A stretch of DNA of 64,000 bases, taken from NCBI GenBank assembly GCA_035578905.1, contig JAQJVL010000737.1:154501-218500 (forward strand), written 5' to 3'. Source of the stretch: Stictocephala bisonia (lineage: Eukaryota > Arthropoda > Insecta > Hemiptera > Membracidae). The notes beneath the pieces are model-generated. The model worked only from the letters and a program-made list of their open reading frames with translations. It made no database searches and was not told the origin of the DNA. Of the stretch, positions 36,587-45,769 are shown piece after piece. How positions within the stretch are numbered: position 1 is the stretch's first letter; each line of letters starts with the position of its first letter. Made by a program: the position numbers and the translations under genes.

Positions 36587-36626
36587 AACCTATGTTTGGT
36601 TATATCCTTATAACCAAACATAGGTT
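36587..36626. repeat. perfect 18-bp inverted repeat, 4-base loop
   Basis: Arms 36587-36604 and 36609-36626 are exact reverse complements (AACCTATGTTTGGTTATA). They lie 50 bp from the tail of the 5S-derived SINE. Confidence 0.92.
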
Positions 36627-36675
36627 TTCAAGGTTGTGATGAGTGTAGATGAACGAGAGTAGTCTCTATTACTAA

Positions 36676-36960
36676 CTAATCTAATCTAATCTAAAGTTAA
36701 AGGAGGTCTTATTTAACCAGGTGAAGTTAGGGATAAGGAAACCTCTCTAACACTTAACCTGGAGAACAAAGGCTTGTAGATGACTTCCAAACCATCACCA
36801 GTGTCCTGGTGAGAGGGCTGCGTGCATGGGACGGGATCTCCAAGCGGTCACCCATCCAAGGGCCAACCACGCTCGATGTTGCTTTACGCCGATATCTTGC
36901 GATTGTGGACTGCTGTGATTGTAAAAGAATTACGGTGTTTCCATACGTTTCAAAATACAT
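36676..36960 (-). mobile_element. 5S-rRNA-derived SINE
   Basis: On the minus strand 36895-36825 reads GTAAAGCAACATCGAGCGTG, then GTTGGCCCTTGGATGGGTGACCGC split over two motifs, matching the internal-promoter half of 5S rRNA (AAGTTAAGCAAC, GGTTAGTACTTGG, ATGGGTGACCGCCTGGGAA pattern). It then runs into non-5S sequence (CCAGGACACTGGTGATGGTT) and ends in a GATTA-type pentamer tail (36676-36694, TCTAA on plus). The 5S A box/C box region explains transcription by pol III; a tail repeat shows retroposition. A simple 5S pseudogene would lack the unrelated body and tail. Confidence 0.8.
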
Positions 36961-36969
36961 AGTACATGC

Positions 36970-38110
36970 TTAAATGGAAGAGATGGCTTCATAGTCCTAA
37001 CTTTACCTATACAAAACACAAATGTCATTACATGATATTCTTGTTAAGTGTCTTTTTAAATATTTCATAATTTGTAAAGTATGTTTTTTTTTAATTTTAT
37101 TACTTTAATTCAATACTTCTTTACCAAAACAAAAATGGGCAAATTAAACGCTCACAGAGTTACGTAGAAGCAGAGTCAATGATTAAAAGCTTGACGTAAA
37201 TTACCCGGAGGAATGCCTAATGGGTGAGGGCTGGTGTTAAACTGACTAATGGAGTGGAGGGCGAGGGAAATGTTCAACAACCTCTGGCTTTTCTTAAAAT
37301 AAATTCCCTTTAAAAACACGAATTTAACCCTCAACATTAAATAAGCGAATACGTTTAGTCAACATTTCTATAAGCTAGGTTGGTTAGTACCTGTTGTCCA
37401 CTATATTCTCAAAATGTTCATAAAATATATCGCACGGTTTGTAAATGAGTTATGCACCAAAAAGCCCAAATTAGTCACTTTCGGCAGCCATAAAAGATTT
37501 TTTCCGTCAACACATTTATTACTTACTGGGAGACTAACAATTTTATTAAAAAATTTCAAAAATAATGTTTGACCAACACCCTTAAATGGTTCAGTGTGCA
37601 AGAAAAGAACATGTAAAAGTATCAGATATACCACATACTGACAATTCGAATAGGATTACAATAAGCAAAAGATTGTTCATATACGTAAGTTTGTTGAAGA
37701 TTTCCAATATTTCATGTGTCTTTAACTCACAATTATGAAAAAAAATGTACACAGTACAAAAACAAAATAGTAGTTTATACATTAACAAAACACTTTCTAT
37801 TATAATTTTAATTTATATTGTTGATTCATAACATGTTATTTTGTTCTTTGTGTTGTATGTTTTTATAGTTTTTTTTACATCTAATGATTTCCTGATAAGT
37901 CATTGTATTACAAAAATATGTCACTTTTTCGGGGTTTTCTACATTGATATGGTTTAGTTAAGTTGGTTTGGTTTGGTTTAGTTAGTTATTTAACAAAATA
38001 GTTTCATAAATATGATAAGATATTATGTAGTCCTGAAGACGACATAAGGTTAATACGTGTCGAAGAGTTGAGTTAGTTTCTTTTAAATCTCCAACACATT
38101 TACCACTGTG
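36970..38110. other. no gene seen
   Basis: AT-rich with T-biased minus frames (37401-37788) that are hydrophobic by composition. A CTGAAGACGACA motif at about 38031-38042 pairs with TGTCG at 38060 and is noted under findings. Confidence 0.5.
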
Positions 38111-38113
38111 AAG

Positions 38114-38166
38114 AACCCAACCTAACCTAAACTAACCCAACCTAACCTAACCTAACCTAACCCAAC
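38114..38166 (-). repeat. interstitial telomere-like (TTAGG)n
   Basis: About ten CCTAA/CCCAA/ACTAA pentamers on the plus strand, i.e. TTAGG on the minus strand. TTAGG is the ancestral insect telomere repeat. The run is short and imperfect, typical of an interstitial remnant from break repair or repeat slippage. Confidence 0.8.
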
Positions 38167-38344
38167 GCTAACAAATGTCAAACAACAGAAATATTTGTGA
38201 TTGGAAAAATGGATCAACCTCATCTAGTGAAAGAAAGAGAGCTCATTAGGAAATATTTTAAGGTGTGGTCACAAAGAAAAACCAAATCTTAAAAATGGAG
38301 TATAGTAATAATAAACACATATTTGCTTTCAAATTCTCAGTTAA

Positions 38345-38605
38345 TAGAACATTTTAAATTCAAATAATGTATAAAGTATCGCATCGCAAACAAAACACAT
38401 GGTAACAAGTGGGTGTTCTCCTCAGGTTTTTAACGGATCCTTCTTCTTTACAAAAGGCTTTTTGAAACACGTCATGAATGTAAGGGAGACAATTTCAACA
38501 AATCTCAAGTGCCTAAAGAGCTGTAATACTATGAAGCTCTCAGAGTATTTTTCACTTTAGCTCGTATATCTGAAAACAGATTTTATGACGTTCTTCTTCT
38601 TTAAC
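38345..38605 (-). repeat. unclassified interspersed repeat, copy 2 (inverted)
   Basis: Reverse complement of 11486-11745 with about 80 percent or more apparent identity by eye and a few small indels. It is directly preceded by the telomere-like run and a short spacer. Confidence 0.85.
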
Positions 38606-38929
38606 AAGAGGGGTTCGTTATAGAGTACTAAATTATTTTGTCTGGAAAATATTTGCTACGTTCAGGCAACTTGTTTTACAGTTATTATTAACTTTAATAT
38701 GAGATAAGCCATTCTTTCAATGTTGATTTACTGTTGTCACATCTATAAAATAACAAGTTGTAAACTATTCAACAATATTTTATCGTATATTTTACAGTAT
38801 TTTTTAGCTTTTATAGATCCATTAATTAATATACTCATCAACCCTTAACATCACAGTGATTTGGTACCACACTTAAATGACATAAAAATTACATACAATA
38901 CAGATAAATCCAACAATCTTAATTGTAAC

Positions 38930-39125
38930 TCACAGCTTTTTTATTTATATTTTTTAACTACACTCACCTATTCACATGGACAAGAAAGCAAAGCATGTGC
39001 TTGGACTTTTTTAAACGAGTGAAGTAGCAACTGTTTGGTCAGTTTCAGATTCGAACCTTCAGAATTTCAATCCAAAGTATGAGGTCTTAGCCACTGAGCC
39101 ACAACGCTGGGCTTAATATGAAACT
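38930..39125 (-). mobile_element. tRNA-derived SINE (family B), minus copy
   Basis: On the minus strand the head has a canonical A box TGGCTCAGTGG and a B box GGTTCGAATCT, then the family body TACTTCACTCG, GCACATGCTTTGC, GGTGAGTGTAGTTA and an A/T tail. It is the same family as 40425-40620. The tRNA fold outside the two boxes is poor, so it is not a tRNA gene. Confidence 0.8.
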
Positions 39126-39415
39126 ATTCTTGTTTGACACTTCACTCACGTGACCCAGTCTTGTATAACACCAGTCTGGGTTTGACATCCACATACGTGA
39201 CACAACACTCTAGTGACACATTACCCTTGCACGAAACTGTAATATGTCTTCTAATTTTATATTTTATCATCAAATATTTTTGGATTGTTAATTGTTATAG
39301 ATGTTTTATTGACATTTAGTGAAAGCAGTAAACTTAATAAAAGCGTTCGGTCAGTATTGTAAAATCTTAAACTTCAATTTATTACTGGTGGCAGCAGTGG
39401 AATTCGGACTTACGC
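39126..39415. other. no gene seen
   Basis: Short AT-rich spacer. The phrase TGACACTTCACTCACGTGAC at 39135-39155 resembles the body of SINE family B and may be a fragment. Confidence 0.4.
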
Positions 39416-39419
39416 CACC

Positions 39420-39915
39420 TTGAATCCACCTTTACATGATATCACTTGGATGAGGAACCACCTTTACATGAAACCACCCTTATAAGACACCACCCTTACA
39501 TAGCAGAATCCGTGCATGGCAGTGCTCTTCGAATACTCCACTCTTTTATGAAACACCTCTGGTGAGGCATCACCTTTACATGAAACTACCCTTGTAAGAC
39601 ACCACCCTTACATAGCAGAATCCATGCATTGCAATGCTCTTCAAATACTCCACTCTTTTATGAAACCCCTCTGGTGAGGCATCACCTTTACATGAAACTA
39701 CCCTTGTAAGACACCACCCTTACATAGCAGAATCCGTGCATGGCAGTGCTCTTCAAAGACTCCACTCTTTTATGAAACCCCTCTGGTGAGGCATCACTTT
39801 TACATTAAACTATCCTTGCATGAATCCATTTGGGATTGTCTTCTAAAACACCACTCGTGTATGAAACTACTCTAATGAGGAACCGCTCATGTAAAACATC
39901 TCCCTTACATGATAA
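39420..39915. repeat. 112-bp tandem repeat, about 4 copies
   Basis: ACATAGCAGAATCC recurs at 39498, 39610 and 39722, an exact 112-bp step. Inside each unit the ACCACCCTTACATG-like phrase is itself repeated, suggesting growth from a ~20-bp motif. Outer units are diverged. Confidence 0.92.
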
Positions 39916-40424
39916 AATCCATTCATGAAGTTGGTCTTCTACAACACTATTCTTGTATGCCTTATATGAGAGAATATTGTTTGATCCATATAATTATGTA
40001 AAACATATAGTTTATATTCCTTAAAATGGCTTATAGGTTCGTAAGCTGTTGTATTTTTCTTCTCAAAGGCCTTAGGACTAAAGGTCAGGAGCTGTCCTCC
40101 ACAAACTTCATGGATTGAATCCAATTATTTGAACGTATCTGATTCCAGTTACTGTATTGTGGTTTATCCTCCAGTGGGCTAGGCGTCATGGAGAAAATGC
40201 AGTAAATGGCGTTGTTTATGGAACGATTGGTGTCGGATCAAACTGTGGGTACCGCTGATTGAGACATCAGTGTCGGTCCCTTTGCTGCCTTGGGTCAGTG
40301 TGAACTCAAGGACTTAAGTCTCACTGGTTAAACATATTTTCCCATTTCTAAATGCATATATTTTATTTTGTTTCTGGTATTGCCTATCAGTATATTAACG
40401 TCAGTTTCATTTGTCAACGGTAAA

Positions 40425-40620
40425 CCCGTTGCTGTACAGCAGTTGCTGGAGTGGTGGCAGGCTTCGGACTGCGGAGAGCAAGTTGGAAGGTTCGAATCCT
40501 CACTGAACCAACGGTTGGTACTTCACTCGTTGAATAAAGTTCACGCACATGCTTGCTCACGTGAACTGGTGAGTGAAGTTTTAAAATATAAAAATGTAAT
40601 AAAAATTTAAATGCAAAGAT
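40425..40620 (+). mobile_element. tRNA-derived SINE (family B), plus copy
   Basis: The head includes a perfect B box GGTTCGAATCC (about 40489-40499) and an A-box-like GTTGCTGGAGTGG. The body GGTACTTCACTCG, CACGCACATGCTTGCTCACG and TGAACTGGTGAGTGAAGTTT ends in an A/T tail. It matches 38930-39125 in opposite orientation. Confidence 0.82.
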
Positions 40621-41138
40621 AGAGATAACTGAAAAGAGGTATACAACAAGTGATGTATGATAATTCAACTAATGCTACATGCAATAAAAAATTACCTAGA
40701 AATTATAACACAAATAATAATGGTGACAAGATAATAAATTGATTTCAGACTAGTTGTTAGTATGTAGACAGTATTCAACAAAAGATATCGTACAACATAA
40801 GTTCAATAATTAATACAGATAACCAACTTTCAATATTGTTCTTGTTAAATATACTAACAATTCTCTTAATAAAATTTGCCTGCCATTAAACATTAATAAT
40901 ACTTTAACTATTTTAAATACGTTTTATAAACGCAAAGCCAGAAATATTAATACTAAAAAAATAAGAAGGTACGTGTAAAAGAAGAAGAGAGAAGGAAACA
41001 ACAAATAGTTGTTGACCAGTTCATAGAGTGCTAGGCGTGTGGCTCGAGCATATGCATCAATGGACGACAGTTGTACATTCATGTTATAAAATAAACATCT
41101 CGGACACGGTATCTAGGAAATACTTCCTCGTGATTGGT
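40621..41138. other. no gene seen
   Basis: AT-rich, stop-rich spacer. Confidence 0.55.
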
Positions 41139-41268
41139 TGATTTAGCTACGAGTATTTAATAGAATAATCAAACCAGCCGATTTCGCCCATGTGACGTTA
41201 CAGTCTACTGTAGGGCCTACACCCTCGTCGTGATACCTATCGTATTTTCTAATTACCATATTCTCGGA
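41139..41268 (+). mobile_element. MITE fragment (right half)
   Basis: Shares AATAATCAAACCAG, GATTTCGCCCATGTGACGT, CTCGTCGTGATACCT and TTTTCTAATTACC with the right half of the element at 10232-10547. It has an extra short insertion in the middle; the left half is missing. Confidence 0.8.
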
Positions 41269-41358
41269 TAGAACAAAATCAGCTGTTTTTTGTTTTCTTT
41301 ACAAATTTTGTTTCCATTATTTATTTAATTAAATACTGGCCTTACTCGTGAGTAAGGG

Positions 41359-41431
41359 GGAGAACGAGTACAGTACAAGGTGAATATTATTGATTAAAAC
41401 AAATAGTCAAGGCCAGAATTAGATTGACTCA
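41359..41431 (-). mobile_element. fragment of SINE family C
   Basis: GAGAACGAGTACAGTACAAG, then AATATTATTGATTAAAACAA and AGTCAAGGCCAGAATTA repeat the body of the copy at 42055-42222 in the same orientation. The tRNA-like head is missing. Confidence 0.75.
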
Positions 41432-41494
41432 ACGAATATAACCGGCACTTGTTTACCATAACAAGTGTTGATTATACAAGTAGCATTAGTTGAA

Positions 41495-41590
41495 CACTAG
41501 TTTCATTCTTCCGCGAATCCCTCCAGTCTTAGGATGTTAAACGGAGTATAACGAAATCGATCACTATATTAATTGTACATTTTGTACTTA
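41495..41590 (+). repeat. single copy of the hammerhead-like dispersed repeat
   Basis: TTTCATTCTTCCGCGAATCC, then GTCTTAGGATGTTAAACGGA, then GTATAACGAAATCGATCACT and TACATTTTGTACTTAATGTG parallel the 116-bp unit at 31268. Here GTTA and TAAC flank a loop before GAAA. Confidence 0.7.
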
Positions 41591-42054
41591 ATGTGTAATA
41601 AATTTATGTTGAGTGACAGCCCTTCCTTTGTATTTCTTTCAACTTGTAAAATGCTAATCAAGAAACTTTTCGACTTGAATGAAACAAAAACGATAAATTC
41701 AGAGTTGCTAAGTAATTCAACAAAAACGACATAAAACAACAGATGTAAAAGTGTAGATTATTTATTTCAATTTAAATCAAATATAACTGTTTCCTGTTCA
41801 TTGCCGGAATAATAAGTAATATATGTGTTCATTCGGGCTATAAATTACATGTGTGTTAAATTTAATCTTAATCTATTGAGCCATTTCTCCATGATAGATT
41901 AGGAAACTTTCAAACATCATACTTCCACATTTATATTACTGTTAGAATAATCACGTTTTCTTCTTTTCAAATCATGTAAAAGAACAATTATTTAAAGACG
42001 TTTACATTTTAAAAGGAGATCTCCTTTTTTGCCGTACTCCATACAGACCCCATA

Positions 42055-42222
42055 GACTATTGACTGTGAGGGGAATAAGTCGGAAAGAGTAGCGGGGAGA
42101 ACGAGTACAGCACAAGGTAAATATTATTGATAAAAACAAACAGTCAAGGCCAGAATTACAACCAGTGCTATCTCTAGCTCAGGTGTAAAGTCTTATAACG
42201 CCTTAAACCACTCGGCTGCTCG
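42055..42222 (-). mobile_element. SINE family C with class II tRNA head
   Basis: On the minus strand the head reads GCAGCCGAGTGGTTTAAGGC (the D-arm signature of tRNA-Ser/Leu), then a long variable-arm region and the B-box-like GGTTGTAATTCTGG. The body (GGCCTTGACTGTTTGTTTTT) recurs at 41359-41431. Without a foldable T arm and with an unrelated tail it is a SINE and not a tRNA gene. Confidence 0.75.
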
Positions 42223-42615
42223 TTTTTCCATGACGTATGTATGATGTTAATTACAGCTTAGATTCACAAGTATATGCATTTAGTGATGTGGCTTCTATAT
42301 ATTTATAAGTTTCATTTAAAATAAACGTGATTTTTTTATGAAAGATAGCAACAAAAAAATTAGTTAGCAATAAAATTTTCCTTATTTGTGGACACTAAAT
42401 ATAAATATGTTTAAAACAACCGTTATTTACGTATTCATATTCAGTTTCCATCGCAGTTACACCAACAGAGTGTGTGATTTAGACATAGTTGCGGTATAAT
42501 ATTCTATTTTTAGGAGCAATTATTGGTGTTGCTATTTCCTTCAATTCTGTGCTTGATGTTGCTATTTCCCAAAAACATTGTTCATATGAATGATTTACAT
42601 TCTAAATGAGATAAT
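42223..42615. other. no gene seen
   Basis: AT-rich spacer; GTTGCTATTTCC is duplicated at about 42530 and 42560. Confidence 0.5.
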
Positions 42616-42617
42616 GC

Positions 42618-43152
42618 AAGTGTAGTGCAGTGGGTCCAGTGGATCAGTGCTAAACTATCTTAGCATCACGACTGAATGGCGTGCTGCGGAACACGAGTGA
42701 CAAGTGTAGTGCAGTGGGTCCAGTGGATCAGTGCTAAACTATCTTAGCATCACGACTGAATGGCGTGCTGCGGAACACGAGTGTCAAGTGTAGTGCAGTG
42801 GGTCCAGTGGATCAGTGCTAAACTATCTTAGCATCACGACTGAGTGGCGTGCTGCGGAACACGAGTGACGAGTGTAGTGCAGTGGGTCCAGTGGATCAGT
42901 GCTAAACTATCTTAGCATCACGACTGAGTGGCGTGCTGCGGAACACGAGTGACGAGTGTAGTGCAGTGGGTCCAGTGGATCAGTGCTAAACTATCTTAGC
43001 ATCACGACTGAATGGCGTGCTGCGGAACACGAGTGACAAGTGTAGTGCAGTGGGTCCAGTAGATCAGTGCTAAACTATCTTAGCATCACGACTGAATGGC
43101 GTGCTGCGGAACACGAGTGACAAGTGTAGTGCAGTGGGTCCAATGGATCAGT
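42618..43152 (+). repeat. 84-bp tandem repeat, ~6.4 nearly identical copies
   Basis: GTGTAGTGCAGTGGGTCCAG recurs every 84 bp from 42620. Copies differ at only a few sites (for example GACTGAATGG/GACTGAGTGG). Each unit has TAGTGCAGTGGG, matching an A-box pattern, and a self-complementary TGCTAAACTATCTTAGCA. GC content is higher than surroundings. High identity implies recent amplification. The last unit runs into a non-repeated 3' segment (43152-43215). Confidence 0.95.
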
Positions 43153-43159
43153 CTTGGTC

Positions 43160-44900
43160 CCAACACCACAAACCAAGGACTGACTTCCCTGCTTTAGCAA
43201 CACTGCAGGGAAAGTACAGTTGAACGATAATCAAATTTCTATCAATGAATAGTAGTTTTCCCTAATTTTATGAATCGCCAACTTTACCTTAATTCAAGTA
43301 CAAATAAGTTGTAAATACTGTCGAGTGTAATTATAGAGAACAGTTTATCATTGTACTATTATCATCGGAAAGACGCATTCAAATTACGAGTATATGAACT
43401 CAGCGTTTTCTATTTCACAGGATATTTCAAATATGGTAAATAAAAGCAAAATGTATTTACTTTTTTTAAATTAAATATGTATTATATTATATTTATATAT
43501 TATACTTATTATGAATGTAATATGTATTAACGTATTTGTTAAATAACCAATATAGTTACTACATAATTCACCGAGAATACAAAAGGGATAATCGACATTC
43601 ATTTCGAGTGTGACCTCAGGAACAATAAACCTCCCTGATTCACAATGGTAATCTCCTTTGTTCCCCGAGATAATGACATCGTTCTCTTAATAACTTTCAT
43701 CCTTTTAATGGAGACACTTTGTAAGTAGGTTGGCATTTATGACAAATAAAATATCATTTCAGTTTTTACATCATTACCTACATAAAATATTACTGCACTT
43801 TTTTTACATTCTAACCTAATGTAAGTGGACTTTTAATCAGTTAATAGAACATTTTTAGCTACATATTTACTATAGTTTTTATAGCGTATAGTCCATACGT
43901 CATCTCCCATTATTATCTAATTATATGATTATAAAGATGGTTTAGAATGTAATAGGTCTTCCTGGCTCGGAAAAACTGATATGTAATAAAAGTTGAGGAG
44001 CGTTTTTAGTTGATTTATTAGATACTTTGATTTTTGTTTGATTATAGCCTTTATTCGACGTACTCTGGAGATGCTTCATATTAAGCAGAACTTAGGGCTA
44101 CTTTGCATGAGTATGCAATACTCAGCGTTGGAGTAAACTATGATCTAGACCTTGCTCCCCAAGTTTTTCTTGCACTAATATACTGCTCAATTTTTGCCTA
44201 AGTTTCAACCTCAGCTGCTGTTTTATGTACGCGGTTTCTATTCTTCAGGAACGTGGTATTTTTCGAAAGCAGATAAAAGTTTTTTTTTTTTTTTTTTTTT
44301 ATTATATATTGCACGGACAAAGTCATAAAGCAAAATCTTTAATTCATACTCTGAATAACAAAATTCTTAACAGCTTAACTATTGTAATCTTTGTTTTAGA
44401 AATGTGCAAATTGAAACATCTTTCATTTCCAAGTTTGTTTTATTCCTAGATAAAATCAAAATCTAAACGAGATATTGGTCAAGAGATAAAATGTTTTAGT
44501 TACTATTTTAATTAAACGGTAGGAAAATTGTACTCGTAAAACATCCATATCCAAATACAGTTCCAATAAATCCAATAACTATATCCACTATTCGTCATGA
44601 AATAAAATGTTCTAATCAAACAAACCAACCTCTGGAGTATGAAATACGAGTATTTTCCTTCTCAATATGAGAAAAAAGGGAATGTACAAATTCATTACAG
44701 AGTGAAAAAGTTGTTTACTTTTATACTTAAAACTTAGCACCGGAATAAACTCTATAAAAATGACTAATATTAAAATTTACCTTGCAAATTATTGTTTTTT
44801 GGAACAATCCGAATTTTTAAAAAATTGAATGTATTCCATCCAATAGTCAAGAAGCTTAAAAAAAATAAACTATCCTGAATAGTTCCGGGTACTTATTATT
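43160..44900. other. no gene seen
   Basis: AT-rich; a T-run of about 22 at 44280-44301. The 74-codon frame across it is driven by the T-run. Confidence 0.55.
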
Positions 44901-44904
44901 TTAC

Positions 44905-44982
44905 GTGTTCCGATATGTTGTGAAGCTACCGATGACTGATAACGTGTTCCGGTATGTTGTAAAGCTACCGATGACTGATAAC
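44905..44982. repeat. 39-bp tandem duplication (two copies)
   Basis: 44905-44943 and 44944-44982 differ at two or three bases. They lie just downstream of the candidate exon's donor on the minus strand, and 39 being a multiple of three keeps that frame open through them. Confidence 0.93.
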
Positions 44983-44989
44983 AACTCAC

Positions 44990-45223
44990 CCTCTTAGTGT
45001 GCGACTCCCTGGACCATTCCAACAACAAGTTGCACCCGGACTGAAGTGTTTGACGACGATCCAGCTTACACAAGAGGAAGTCCTGTCTGTCCGTGCTCAG
45101 GGACCTGAACCTTACATAACCTTGTCCGCTTACAGAAGTCACTTTGTGCGTCGGAACTCTAGCAGCTGATCCATGGAAACGGAACGTGGGATGACAGATT
45201 TCTTGTCTAAGTGGGCCTGACAT
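44990..45223 (-). CDS. candidate exon of an unrecognised gene
   Basis: A GC-rich island of 78 codons on the minus strand starts MSGPLRQEICHPTFRFHGSA and continues with VPTHKVTSVSGQGYVRFRSL and LLCKLDRRQTLQSGCNLLLEW, ending SHTKR immediately before a strong donor, AAGAGG-GTGAGT. The frame closes upstream at a TAA some 18 nt before the ATG, so either this ATG starts translation or an acceptor lies close by (GGTAG or CTAAG precede it). The three cysteines and mixed hydrophobic/charged pattern look like a folded domain. I do not recognise the family. The next exon should lie at lower coordinates but was not found. Confidence 0.4.
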
Positions 45224-45712
45224 GTCCAGTAATCTACCTTAGTCCCTATCTGACTAAAAGCAGTATCAACTTTATCGTCATGGGTAATTTAACTATACCC
45301 AGTTCTGTATATTATGTACGTGTACTGAAACAATATATATAACCGTTTTAACATCAAAACCGTAGATTCGTAGATTTCTTGATTAGTACGATAATCTTTA
45401 TCAGTAGTACGAGAGCAAAGTATCCTTGTTAAATAATTTCAGAGACTTCTATAAGCTTTAATTATATAGTGATATTTTTTGCTACCTAGAATGGAACTAA
45501 ATACAGGAATCTGGTGTAAATATTTTGTATCCTTAATGACCAACAGCCCTTGCTTCACTACGCAGTGGTTCTCTACGCTTGCTTACCCGTCCATCCGTGG
45601 TTCTCTCTAAACCACTAAATAAATATGAAAGCTCAACCTGTTGCGTTCTCCTAGATAACAAAGTTTTTGATAATTAGTGCAATAATGTCAGAATTAATAA
45701 AAATTACCTTAA

Positions 45713-45716
<4 letters not shown>

Positions 45717-45761
<45 letters not shown>
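45717..45761. repeat. (TA)n microsatellite
   Basis: About 22 TA dinucleotides. Confidence 0.97.
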
Positions 45762-45766
<5 letters not shown>

Positions 45767-45769
45767 AAT

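Noticed and set aside
36825..36895. Functional 5S rRNA gene
   Set aside because: Only the middle to 3' promoter half matches 5S, and it runs into an unrelated body and pentamer tail.
40489..40499. Functional tRNA gene, from the perfect B box
   Set aside because: The acceptor, D and anticodon arms do not pair, and the same body recurs at 38930-39125, so it is a SINE.
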